DNA of 64,000 nucleotides from Desulfobacterales bacterium. GTDB taxonomy: Bacteria > Desulfobacterota > Desulfobacteria > Desulfobacterales > JAQWFD01. The notes under the pieces are model-generated. The model was not told where the DNA came from and did no database searches. It saw nothing but the letters and a program-made list of their open reading frames with translations. Shown here piece after piece: positions 43,430-51,419 of this stretch. Every line of letters begins with the position of its first letter. Within the stretch, counting starts at the first letter, position 1. The stretch is taken from positions 133,401-197,400 of the forward strand of contig JAQWFD010000001.1 of assembly GCA_028704555.1 (NCBI GenBank), written 5' to 3'. A program made the translations under genes and the position numbers.

Positions 43430-43461
43430 TTGATACACGAAAAGCCATGAGCGTATTCAGA
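43400..43461 (+). repeat. 62-bp duplicated border, right copy
   Basis: Sixty of 62 bases match 39544-39605. This copy leads into the intact permease gene at 43447. The pair brackets the importer-2 cassette and the small CxxC gene. Confidence 0.9.
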
Positions 43462-44115
43462 ATTGATATTCTTTTCAATGCCGTGCCGCTGCTGGCCGAG
43501 GGCCTCCTCGCCACCGTCATCGTTTCGCTGGCGTCTTTTTTCCTGGCCTTTCTAATCGGCTCTTTGGTGGGAATCGCACGGGCCGAGTCAGCAAAGGCGC
43601 GGCGTTTGTTAGCTCCTTATGTCGAGGTGTTCAGAGGAACGCCGCTGTTGATCCAACTGTTTTTTATCTATTACGGCTTGCCCTCCATCGGAGTGACGAT
43701 GAACAACTATGTCGCCGGAATAGTTGGCCTGGCATTAAACGGCGGAGCATATATCTCGGAAATCGTCCGGGGAGCCTTGTACTCGGTTGAAAAAGGCCAG
43801 CAGGATGCCGCCGCCGCACTCGGGCTTTCCTGGTTTCAGACAATGGCACATGTCATCGTGCCTCAATCAATCCGGGTGGCACTGCCCCCCCTGGTCAATT
43901 CCTTTTCCTCACTGATCAAGGATTCTTCCCTGGTTTCCGTGCTGGCAATCACGGAGCTGACTCGCGTCAGCCAGCTGATTTACACGCGGACTTTCCGTGC
44001 CTTCGAGGTGTATCTGGCTGTGGGCACAGTCTATTTTGTGATGATTTACGCGGTATCTTTACTATCCGGATATTTTGAAAGAAAATTTTATATTGGCGGT
44101 CGCTATGGCCGCTGA
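43447..44115 (+). CDS. Amino acid ABC transporter permease (importer 1)
   Basis: 222 residues, five predicted helices. VFRGTPLLIQLFFIYYGLPSIG, EIVRGALYSVEKGQQDAAAALGLS and IVPQSIRVALPPL are the usual polar-amino-acid permease motifs. This type often works as a homodimer. Its natural partner is the binding protein at 38797, as shown by the duplicated junction sequence. No cognate ATPase gene is adjacent except that of importer 2. Confidence 0.9.
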   Translation: MSVFRIDILFNAVPLLAEGLLATVIVSLASFFLAFLIGSLVGIARAESAKARRLLAPYVEVFRGTPLLIQLFFIYYGLPSIGVTMNNYVAGIVGLALNGGAYISEIVRGALYSVEKGQQDAAAALGLSWFQTMAHVIVPQSIRVALPPLVNSFSSLIKDSSLVSVLAITELTRVSQLIYTRTFRAFEVYLAVGTVYFVMIYAVSLLSGYFERKFYIGGRYGR

Positions 44116-44150
44116 AACAACAATTTCCTAAAACGAATTGATCATCTGCC

Positions 44151-44654
44151 ATGAAATTTGTATACATCAGTCCGAAGGTCGAAAATCGCATTGAAAGTCT
44201 CAAAAAATACGGAAAAGCGGGTAACAGCCTGGCGCAAAAAGTAATCCGTATCATTGAGAGTCTTACATCTGGAGTCATCCGGAGCCCCATAGATTCAATC
44301 GGCCGCTACACCAGCTATGGCGAAAATCGCATCAAAAATTGCCGAAAATATGATCTGGGATGCGGCTATCGGCTGATCACCCTGCAGCGGGGGCAAAAAA
44401 TTTTTATCCCCTTTTTCGGAACGCACGATGAATGTCAACGCTGGCTGGAAAACAACAGCCGCCTGAAAAAGGTCCCTGATGCAAACGGAACATTGTTTCA
44501 GATTCCTGATCAACAGCCGCTCACAAGTCCAAAAAAGGCCGATTCTGCAGGTCTCGAAGAAAATGCCGAAGATGATGTGATGCTCAAATTAAGTGACAAG
44601 GATTTGCGACAGATATTTTCCGGTTTGGTCGAAGGGACAAAAAAGAGGCTCTAA
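44151..44654 (+). CDS. RelE/HigB-like protein, unpaired
   Basis: 167 residues. The first 105 residues have the look of a RelE-superfamily toxin fold: DLGCGYRLITLQRGQKIFIPFFGTHDEC, then a helix ENNSRL. The C-terminal 55 residues are acidic and helical (EDDVMLKLSDKDLRQIFSGLVEG) and might act as a tethered antidote or oligomerisation part. No antitoxin-like gene is next to it. Assignment to RelE-like proteins is tentative. Confidence 0.55.
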   Translation: MKFVYISPKVENRIESLKKYGKAGNSLAQKVIRIIESLTSGVIRSPIDSIGRYTSYGENRIKNCRKYDLGCGYRLITLQRGQKIFIPFFGTHDECQRWLENNSRLKKVPDANGTLFQIPDQQPLTSPKKADSAGLEENAEDDVMLKLSDKDLRQIFSGLVEGTKKRL

Positions 44655-44761
44655 GGTCGAAAATGTTTTATCCCTGATTCAGAATATTCTGTCTATTTTC
44701 GGCTAATCACGATAGCTGAACTAATTATTGCCAGAATGATAACAACGCTGTTATTTTCCTG

Positions 44762-45040
44762 AAAATAAACAACCTTGACGTTGAGGTAGCCATCGTCGAC
44801 GGCGGGCCTTCAGGCCTTGTCGCCGGTTACCATCTTGCCAGATCCGGGAAAAGGGGGGGCATGAGGATCGGCGGCATGATGCGCATCAACCGGATCACGG
44901 GACGGGTACTTAACTGGTCTCCGGTTGAAATAAGCGGGCTCCACGTATATTCGCTTGTGATGAAATCCAGGCATATCATTGATGCTACCGGCCATGCGAT
45001 AGGTGGTAAAAGTGGTAGAAAAAAATTCTGCAGGCCATAA
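44762..45040 (+). pseudogene. Internally deleted thi4-like (thiazole synthase family) remnant
   Basis: A single open frame of 92 codons contains the FAD/NAD-binding start VEVAIVDGGPSGLVAGYHLA, a much shortened GGMRIGGMM and the far-downstream piece NWSPVEISGLH, then SRHIIDATGHA. These are all recognisable parts of Thi4-type sulfide-dependent thiazole synthases. Over half of the expected 260 residues are missing, and there is no start codon with a ribosome binding site. GGGPSG has become DGGPSG. The remnant is non-functional as a Thi4. Confidence 0.75.
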
Positions 45041-45068
45041 ATCAGCGCGCTTCGGACGGACTGAGGCG

Positions 45069-47639
45069 CTAACGAGTCAAAATCCTTTTATACCCTCCTG
45101 AAATCAAACTGCTGACGTCGGCAAGTATCCGGGGAACCGGAATCCCGCCCGGGCAGGCAAGGTATTTGGGGCTCCAGACCGGATCAAACTTTTCCTTGTA
45201 CTGGCGAAGCCCCTGAAAGTTGTAAAAGTGCTCCCCGTGTCGAAAGACAAAGTCGCCCAGCCGGGTCCATATGGGTGAAAGGCCTCTTTCCTCGAAACCC
45301 GAGAGCGGCGCCATCCCCAGGTTAAACCAACGGTATCCCTCGCCTTTTGCCCAGAGCATGAGCTGAAGAAAGATATACTCCATGATTCCGGTGGGGGCTT
45401 CGGGGCGGTAGCGCATAAGATCAATGGAAAGCTCTTCCCTGCCGGCTCCCTGCCAGAAATTTGCGAAGGCAATCATCCGATCATTCTGAAAGGCGACGGC
45501 GACCGGATAGCGTTTGAGGTAGGTCTCCGAAAAGAAGCCCAGAGAAAACCCCTTTTCCCGGCTGTTCTTTCCGGAAAGCCACTGATCGGAGATCTCTTTC
45601 AAATCCGCCATGCGCCCGGCCACCGAAGCCTGTGACAACACCTCAAAACGGCACCCTTCCTTTTCCAGCTTTCGCAGGGTGTAACGAAAGCCTTTGCGTT
45701 GAGCCCCTTCAAGGCTGAACCCGGAAAGCGGCACTCTGGCTTCTTCACCAAGCTTCAGCAGGCTCAATCCCATGTCCAGATATATGGGCAGCCGATGGTG
45801 GCTCACATGGTAGAAAACGCCTCGGTCTCCGTGGCGGTCGGCCATCTCGCGAAATCGCCACGACAGGTCCTTGAGTTCGCCTTCCAGCCCCACCGGATCG
45901 CCCATGGCAACCCAGGTATTGCCGCTGATGCCGTACATGACAAACGCGGTTCGGTCATCGTTAAAAATAAAATACTTGTCCCCCAGCGTGGCCAGATGGG
46001 CATAGGTATCGCCAGCCTCTTGAACGATACCCCACACCCGGTCCATCTCCTCCGGTGTCGGCGGTTCAGGGCTCGGCGGCGCAGGCCGCATCAAGCGGGC
46101 CGCTGCGAAAAAAAGGGCCAGAAGCACCGCCCCCAGACTTGCCCTGAGAAACCGCGATGCATGACCGGAAAAGGCGAACTGCCACCACAGGCTGTCGGCA
46201 TATTCCACGTGCCGGTAGCTGTAATACCCCAGCCAGATCGACCCGCAGAGCACCACCAGCACGGCGGCGACCCATGAGGCGCTGAATCGGCCGTCAAATA
46301 GAGACGCTTTACGATAAAAATAGCGTCTGCAGGGGGCAAGTGTCGCACCGATCAGCAGCAGCGCCAGCGCCTCCTCGTAATCCAGCCCCTTTGCGATGGA
46401 ACCTGCTGCGCCGACCGCCAGGAACGCAAGCATCATCACATAGGCCGCATCCAAACGACGCTGAAGCCCGCGTCCCAGGAGCAGCAGACCCATTCCGACC
46501 ACACTGGCCGAAAAATGGGAGAGTTCGATCAGCGATAGCGGCAGCATCCGTTTCAACAGGGCGATTCGTGAATCAATGGCAGGCGTCACTCCCGACAGAA
46601 GCAAAATGGTGCCGGCGACAAAGGCGGCCAGCCCGAATATCTGGGGAATAAGCGGCGAAATCCAGTGGCCGAAGAAGACATCAAGATGCTTAAACTTTTT
46701 CTTTCCTCTGAAAAGCTCATGCCCCCCGAGAAGAACAGCGGCAACAGCCAGGGGCAGCCAGTAATAAACCATCCGATAGGCCAACAGGCCTCCCAGGATC
46801 TGGGGTGCCGGAATGACCGGTGACAGCAGGACGGTGAAGACAGATTCGAATACACCCAGCCCGCCGGGAACCTGGCTGACCAGACCGGCCAGCTGAGCCA
46901 GAAGAAAAGCGCCTAAAAACAATGAAAAAGAGATGTCGGACGACCCTTTGGGTATTAGCAGATAGAGCACCCCTGCGGCCAGCGACCAGTCCGCGGCGCC
47001 AATACCGGCCTGCCAGGGAACCAGCCCGATCCGCGGCCACCGAATCGCCTCCCCCCGGATGGCAATGGGCTTTTTCCGGATGCCGGCGACCGCTGTATAC
47101 CCGGCGACTACCGCAAGGCAGAAAAACCCCGGCCACCACATAGAGGCAAATGGCAGGTGAATCGATGGCGGCACCGCTTCCGGTGCCATTACCGACATCA
47201 CGCCGAACAGAAAAAAGAACCCGAGCCACACGGAAACAGTGCAGAAAAGCACCACCCGGGAAATTTCGATCACTGAAAGCCCCCAGACCGAGTAGAGACG
47301 GTAGCGAACCGAAGCGCCGGCAATCATGGAAAAGCCGATGTTGTTGCTGAACGCGTAGCCGATAAACGACGCCAATGCACTCTTCGAGTAGCCGATCGGG
47401 TGCTGAATGTAGTGAAGGGCCAGGGCGTCATAGCCCGTCATAGCGGAGTAACCTGCCACGGTCAGCAGAACCGCACCCCAGAGCCGAAAGGATGGGATCA
47501 GAGAAAGATTATGGAAAATATCCTCAAGGCGGTAAGCCGAAAGTTCACGATGCAGAAGCCATGCGACAGCACCGAACAGACACAGGCTGAACGCCGGACC
47601 CAGGTAGCGCTTTACTGTGAAATGATTATTGGCTGACAT
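45069..47639 (-). CDS. mprF: Bifunctional lysylphosphatidylglycerol synthase/flippase MprF
   Basis: 856 residues from ATG 47639 (GGGGGA before it); an in-frame extension to 47708 lies in the P-type ATPase remnant. The N-terminal half has many transmembrane helices of the flippase type (GVFESVFTVLLS, QVPGGLGVFE). The C-terminal DUF2156 domain (FIFNDDRTAFVMYGI, WVAMGDPVG, YRPEAPTGIMEYIFL, FNLGMAPLSG) transfers an aminoacyl group from tRNA to phosphatidylglycerol. The product lowers membrane negative charge and can give resistance to cationic peptides. Full-length MprF is less common in Desulfobacterota than in Firmicutes. Confidence 0.9.
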   Translation of the reverse strand: MSANNHFTVKRYLGPAFSLCLFGAVAWLLHRELSAYRLEDIFHNLSLIPSFRLWGAVLLTVAGYSAMTGYDALALHYIQHPIGYSKSALASFIGYAFSNNIGFSMIAGASVRYRLYSVWGLSVIEISRVVLFCTVSVWLGFFFLFGVMSVMAPEAVPPSIHLPFASMWWPGFFCLAVVAGYTAVAGIRKKPIAIRGEAIRWPRIGLVPWQAGIGAADWSLAAGVLYLLIPKGSSDISFSLFLGAFLLAQLAGLVSQVPGGLGVFESVFTVLLSPVIPAPQILGGLLAYRMVYYWLPLAVAAVLLGGHELFRGKKKFKHLDVFFGHWISPLIPQIFGLAAFVAGTILLLSGVTPAIDSRIALLKRMLPLSLIELSHFSASVVGMGLLLLGRGLQRRLDAAYVMMLAFLAVGAAGSIAKGLDYEEALALLLIGATLAPCRRYFYRKASLFDGRFSASWVAAVLVVLCGSIWLGYYSYRHVEYADSLWWQFAFSGHASRFLRASLGAVLLALFFAAARLMRPAPPSPEPPTPEEMDRVWGIVQEAGDTYAHLATLGDKYFIFNDDRTAFVMYGISGNTWVAMGDPVGLEGELKDLSWRFREMADRHGDRGVFYHVSHHRLPIYLDMGLSLLKLGEEARVPLSGFSLEGAQRKGFRYTLRKLEKEGCRFEVLSQASVAGRMADLKEISDQWLSGKNSREKGFSLGFFSETYLKRYPVAVAFQNDRMIAFANFWQGAGREELSIDLMRYRPEAPTGIMEYIFLQLMLWAKGEGYRWFNLGMAPLSGFEERGLSPIWTRLGDFVFRHGEHFYNFQGLRQYKEKFDPVWSPKYLACPGGIPVPRILADVSSLISGGYKRILTR

Positions 47640-47826
47640 TAGTCCCCCATCTTTCGGTAAAAAAAGCGTTTGACCCACTCCGCAAAGATGTCCACCGACC
47701 GGAAGCATCCAGGACAGAATGAACCGTCACCCGGCCTTCGGTCACTGTACCGGTCTTGTCTGAGCACAGCACATCCATACTGCCGAAATTTTCGATGTAC
47801 ATAGACGAAGAAATAGTGACCCACAT
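47639..47826 (-). pseudogene. P-type ATPase fragment (phosphorylation-site region)
   Basis: SSMYIENFGSMDVLCSDKTG, then TVTEGRVTVHSVLDASG, is the phosphorylation loop of a P-type cation ATPase, most like MgtA-type enzymes. A frameshift follows, and the next frame continues as FAEWVKRFFYRKMGD and a stop that overlaps the mprF ATG. Only about 60 of some 850 residues remain. It fused to the upstream edge of mprF and may supply its leader sequence. Confidence 0.75.
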
Positions 47827-47911
47827 TTTGCCCGGATCAAATTGTCGATTGACATTTGAATTACATTCGTTTATTTTTTATAAAAAAACATTAACACGAA
47901 TGGAAAACCAC

Positions 47912-47998
47912 ATGACGATCCGGAAATTTTACTTTTTTATGTTTACCTTTTTTGGCGGTTTTTTCTTTAGAAAGTCTGCCGGTGGGGTAGATATGTAA
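47912..47998 (+). CDS. Phe-rich leader peptide of an attenuator
   Basis: 28 codons: MTIRKFYFFMFTFFGGFFFR, then KSAGGVDM. Nine of the 28 codons are Phe (eight TTT, one TTC), comparable to the E. coli PheL and PheM leader peptides. GGAA lies about 9 bases before the ATG; an ATG at 47900 is also in frame. The last codons overlap the sequence that can pair with the 5' arm of the terminator downstream. Ribosome stalling on Phe codons when charged tRNA-Phe is scarce would release that sequence. It precedes the Liv-type importer operon on the same strand. Confidence 0.75.
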   Translation: MTIRKFYFFMFTFFGGFFFRKSAGGVDM

Positions 47999-48067
47999 AA
48001 AACGGATCATATCAAGACACACAACCCACGGGCAGACTGAAAGCAGTCTAAAACCCGTGGTTTTTTT
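47973..48067 (+). promoter_or_regulatory. Phe attenuator: mutually exclusive antiterminator and terminator hairpins
   Basis: AGTCTGCCGGTGGG (47973-47986, inside the leader ORF) can pair with CCCACGGGCAGACT (48025-48038) at 13 of 14 positions. The same downstream segment is the 5' arm of a terminator: CCACGGG (48026-48032) with CCCGTGG (48054-48060) and AGACT with AGTCT inside, followed by seven T. A ribosome stalled on Phe codons leaves the first segment free (antitermination); one reaching the stop at 47996 covers it (termination). Confidence 0.8.
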
Positions 48068-48073
48068 ATTTTT

Positions 48074-48110
48074 AAGGGCCGCGGAGTTGTATACTTCCGG
48101 CCCTTTTTTT
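48074..48110 (+). terminator. Second intrinsic terminator in the liv leader
   Basis: AAGGGCCG (48074-48081) and the GGCCCTT side (48099-48105) pair, extended by GGAG/CTTCC, with T7 following. It lies 100 bp before the binding-protein gene, just after the attenuator. It may be a second control step or backup terminator. Confidence 0.65.
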
Positions 48111-48206
48111 GTCAGCCGGGCCGTGGATGAGGCAACAGCAGCCTGGAGCCAAGGGCCTCGGCCCTGAAACCCGATAACCCGTTCAACCAACAAGGAGACC
48201 GACCCC

Positions 48207-49379
48207 ATGTTATTTACCCTTAAGCTGAAACCCATTTTCATCCTGTTATCCCTGATCATCGCAGCATGCCTCTGGCTGCCGGCAGCATCTCCTGCCGCGG
48301 ACACGTATAAAATCGGCGGCATTTTTTCATCTACGGGTCCGGCCTCATTTCTCGGAGACCCCGAGAAAAAAACCATGCAGATGGTCATCGATACCGTAAA
48401 CGAACGTGGCGGAGTCGATGGTCACCTGCTGGAGGCGGTCATCTATGACTCCGAAGGTGATCCGCAAAAGGCCGTTAGTGCGATCAACAAGCTGATCCAC
48501 AAGGACCGGGTGATTGCCGTCATCGGCCCCAGCACCACCCCGACCACGCTGGCCGTTGCATCCTTTGCCGAAAGGGCCCAAATTCCCCTGATCAGTTGCG
48601 CCGCCGGCATCAAAATTACCGATCCGGTCAAGCCCTGGATCTTTAAAACCGCCCAGAGCGATGTGCTGGCAGTATCAGCCGTATACCGGCGCATGAGAAA
48701 AACGGGCATTCACGACATCGCGATCCTCACGGTTTCCAACGCCTATGGGGAGAGCGGAAAGAATCAACTGGAAAACCAGGCGAAGGCATTCGGCATCCGC
48801 ATTGTCCGTGCCGAAAGCTTTGGCGCCAAAGATACCGACATGACCGCCCAGCTGACCAAAATACGGACCGCCGCTCCGGAAGCCATCGTCTGCTGGGGCA
48901 CCAATCCCGGTCCGGCCGTGGTGGCCAAAAATGTCCGGCAGCTGAATATAACCATTCCCCTGTACCAGAGCCACGGGGTCGCCTCACCGAAATTTCTGGA
49001 GCTGGCCGGAGACGCTGCCGAAGGCATCCTGCTTCCCACGGGCAAAATCCTCGTGGCCTCAAAACTGCCGGAAACCGATGCACAGAAACCGGTGCTGAAA
49101 ACCTATATCGATCAGTACAGCTCCCGGTGGGGCCAGGAGGTATCCGGATTCGGCGGATATGCCTATGACGCGGTCAACATGCTCATCAAGGCGCTGGAAG
49201 GATCAAACGGCGACCGGAACAAGATAAGGGCTGCTTTGGAGGGCATGGAAAAACATGTCGGCGTCAGCGGTATATTCAATTTTTCCAAAACCGATCACAA
49301 CGGTCTGACTCCGGACGCCTTTGTGATGGTGCAAATCCGGAACAATGACTGGCGGCTGGTCGATGCCGGAAAAAATTAA
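48207..49379 (+). CDS. livK: Liv-type ABC transporter substrate-binding protein
   Basis: 390 residues with a signal peptide ending near SPAADT. Periplasmic binding-protein fold of the Peripla_BP_6 (LivJ/LivK) class: YKIGGIFSSTGPASFLGDPE, NERGGVDGH, VIYDSEGDPQKAVSAINKLI, IAVIGPSTTPTTLAVA and GGYAYDAVNMLIKALEG. This class binds branched-chain and aromatic amino acids or related acids. AAGGAG precedes the ATG. The Phe-rich leader upstream points to phenylalanine or an aromatic derivative as ligand (inference). Confidence 0.9.
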   Translation: MLFTLKLKPIFILLSLIIAACLWLPAASPAADTYKIGGIFSSTGPASFLGDPEKKTMQMVIDTVNERGGVDGHLLEAVIYDSEGDPQKAVSAINKLIHKDRVIAVIGPSTTPTTLAVASFAERAQIPLISCAAGIKITDPVKPWIFKTAQSDVLAVSAVYRRMRKTGIHDIAILTVSNAYGESGKNQLENQAKAFGIRIVRAESFGAKDTDMTAQLTKIRTAAPEAIVCWGTNPGPAVVAKNVRQLNITIPLYQSHGVASPKFLELAGDAAEGILLPTGKILVASKLPETDAQKPVLKTYIDQYSSRWGQEVSGFGGYAYDAVNMLIKALEGSNGDRNKIRAALEGMEKHVGVSGIFNFSKTDHNGLTPDAFVMVQIRNNDWRLVDAGKN

Positions 49380-49452
49380 ACGATACGGTAATCGACAGCC
49401 GGCTGCGCCGATAACGGCAAATTTCAACCCTTATTGATGAATTGTAATTCTT

Positions 49453-50328
49453 ATGCAGGAAATCCTTCAATACCTTTTTTCGGGCATTACCAGCGGCGCT
49501 GTCTATGCGGTGACGGCCATCGGCCTGTCCATGCTGTACAGCTCAACCGACCTGATCAACTTTTCCCACGGCGAATTTGTCATGCTGGGAGCTATGGGGC
49601 TGGTCACCCTCTGGGTCAAGTGCTCGATTCCCCTTCCCCTGGCCTTTATCCTGACCGTGCTGGGGGTGTCCGCGGCAGGGCTCCTGTTCGAGCGGTTTGC
49701 CATCCGGACGGCCCGAAAACCCGAGCCCATCGTCCTGGTGATCATCACGGTCGGCGCCTCCATCTTCCTGCGGGGCATTGCCATGACCGCATGGGGCAAG
49801 GATTCTCACAGCGTGCCGGCCTTTTCGGATCACGCGCCGATCGACATGGCCGGGGCCACACTGCTGCCGCAGAGCATCTGGATCATTGCAGCCCTCGTGA
49901 TCCTGGTCATGGGGCTTTACCTTTTTTTCACGCGGTCGCTGACGGGAAAGGCTATGACCGCCTGCGCCATCAACCGGCGGGCGGCCTGGCTGGCCGGTAT
50001 CCCGTCGGACCGGATGACGATGCTGGCATTCGGGATGAGTTCAGGGATAGGGGCAATTGCGGGCATTTTCATCGCTCCGATTACCATGAACAGCTATGAC
50101 ATGGGCACCCTGCTCGGTTTGAAAGGCTTTTGCGCCGCCATGATCGGTGGCCTCGGGAGCCTGTGGGGCGCCCTGGCAGGCGGATTTCTTCTGGGAATCC
50201 TCGAAGCCGCGGGAGTGGCCTTTTTCCCCTCGGGCATAAAAGATGCCATCGCCTTTCTGGCCCTGCTCCTGATCCTGTATGTCCGCCCGCAGGGGCTTTT
50301 TGCCGCTGGGGAGGCCAGGAGGTTTTAG
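49453..50328 (+). CDS. livH: Liv-type ABC transporter permease LivH
   Basis: 291 residues, about eight transmembrane helices. GITSGAVYAVTAIGLSMLYSSTD, INFSHGEFVMLGAM and the C-terminal AAMIGGLGSLWGALAGGFLLG are LivH signatures. One half of the heterodimeric channel, partnering LivM encoded 140 bp downstream. The spacer between them is filled with heptamer repeats. Confidence 0.95.
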   Translation: MQEILQYLFSGITSGAVYAVTAIGLSMLYSSTDLINFSHGEFVMLGAMGLVTLWVKCSIPLPLAFILTVLGVSAAGLLFERFAIRTARKPEPIVLVIITVGASIFLRGIAMTAWGKDSHSVPAFSDHAPIDMAGATLLPQSIWIIAALVILVMGLYLFFTRSLTGKAMTACAINRRAAWLAGIPSDRMTMLAFGMSSGIGAIAGIFIAPITMNSYDMGTLLGLKGFCAAMIGGLGSLWGALAGGFLLGILEAAGVAFFPSGIKDAIAFLALLLILYVRPQGLFAAGEARRF

Positions 50329-50340
50329 GGGAAAAGACAG

Positions 50341-50429
50341 AGGCCAGAGGTCGGAGATCAGAGATCAGAGATCAGAGATCAGAGGGCAGAGGGCAGAAAA
50401 CTCTCGACTCACGACTCACGACTGAAGAC
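50341..50429. repeat. Heptamer tandem repeats between livH and livM
   Basis: Four GATCAGA units (about 50355-50382) are followed by GGGCAGA units and then by GACTCAC units (50406-50422). All have a seven-base period. They interrupt an otherwise compact operon. Confidence 0.9.
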
Positions 50430-50468
50430 CGCTGATACATAACCGGAAATCTAAAATAAGACAGAATT

Positions 50469-51419
50469 ATGCACACTATTAAACGAAACCCCCTCACCTA
50501 TCACATCGGTTTTCTCCTGGCCGTGGTGCTGGCCGGGGTGCTGATTGAAAACACGTATTATCTACAGGTCCTGACCTTTATCGGGATCAATTCCATCCTG
50601 GCGCTGGGGCTGAATATGCTGATGGGCTACGCGGGACAGGTATCATTGGGGCACGCGGCCTTTTACGGCATCGGGGCCTATACCACGGCGATTCTGTCCG
50701 GAACGATGGGGCTTTCTCCGTGGCTGGCACTGGTTTGCGCGCTGGCCATTGCGATACTGGTCGCTTTCATTGTCGGGATTCCCACCCTGAAACTCTCCGG
50801 CTATTATCTGGCCATGGGCACCCTCGGGTTCGGCATGATCGTCCATATCGTCCTTCGCGAATGGAGCGCCTTGACCGGAGGCGCCTCCGGGTTTGTGGGC
50901 ATTCCCATGCTGGAAGCAGGACAAATCGTATTTTTGCCGGGGAAAAGCTATTTTTTCCTGGTCTGGGCCTTTGTCTTTGTCAGCATCCTGCTGTGCAGAA
51001 GAATCCTGTCATCCCGCATGGGCCTAGCCCTGCGCTCCATCCATGACAGCGAAAACGCATCCCGGGCCGTGGGCGTCAATACGCGGGCCCTGAAACTTCA
51101 GGTGTTCATGCTCAGCGCCGCGCTCGGGGCACTGGCCGGGTTTTTATACGCGCATTTTGTCGGGTTCATCAGCCCGGGGTCCTTTGATTTTATGGTCTCG
51201 GTCAAGATCGTGACCATGGTGGTCATCGGCGGCATGGCCAGTGTTTGGGGCGCTCTCCTGGGCGCATCGCTGCTCACCCTTCTTCCCGAGGCGCTTCACG
51301 GCTTTGCCGAGTTTGAAATGCTGGTTTACGGGACGATTTTAATAACGGTAATGATTTTCATGCCCCAGGGGCTGACCCGGGGACTCCTGGATATATATGA
51401 AAAAACAAAAAAACGCTGA
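50469..51419 (+). CDS. livM: Liv-type ABC transporter permease LivM
   Basis: 316 residues, eight or nine transmembrane helices. Motifs are ALGLNMLMGYAGQVSLGHAAF, YTTAILSG, LTGGASGFVGIP and VVIGGMASVWGALLGA. The 3' end overlaps livG by 23 bp. Forms the channel with LivH. Confidence 0.95.
   Translation: MHTIKRNPLTYHIGFLLAVVLAGVLIENTYYLQVLTFIGINSILALGLNMLMGYAGQVSLGHAAFYGIGAYTTAILSGTMGLSPWLALVCALAIAILVAFIVGIPTLKLSGYYLAMGTLGFGMIVHIVLREWSALTGGASGFVGIPMLEAGQIVFLPGKSYFFLVWAFVFVSILLCRRILSSRMGLALRSIHDSENASRAVGVNTRALKLQVFMLSAALGALAGFLYAHFVGFISPGSFDFMVSVKIVTMVVIGGMASVWGALLGASLLTLLPEALHGFAEFEMLVYGTILITVMIFMPQGLTRGLLDIYEKTKKR

Noticed and set aside
48111..48206. Riboswitch (ykkC-type or SAM-type) in the last part of the liv leader
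   Set aside because: I could not align the segment to any class consensus I know; the Phe attenuator upstream explains the leader better.
50341..50429. Heptamer tract considered as a CRISPR array
   Set aside because: Units are seven bases in immediate tandem with no spacers, and there are no cas genes in the window.
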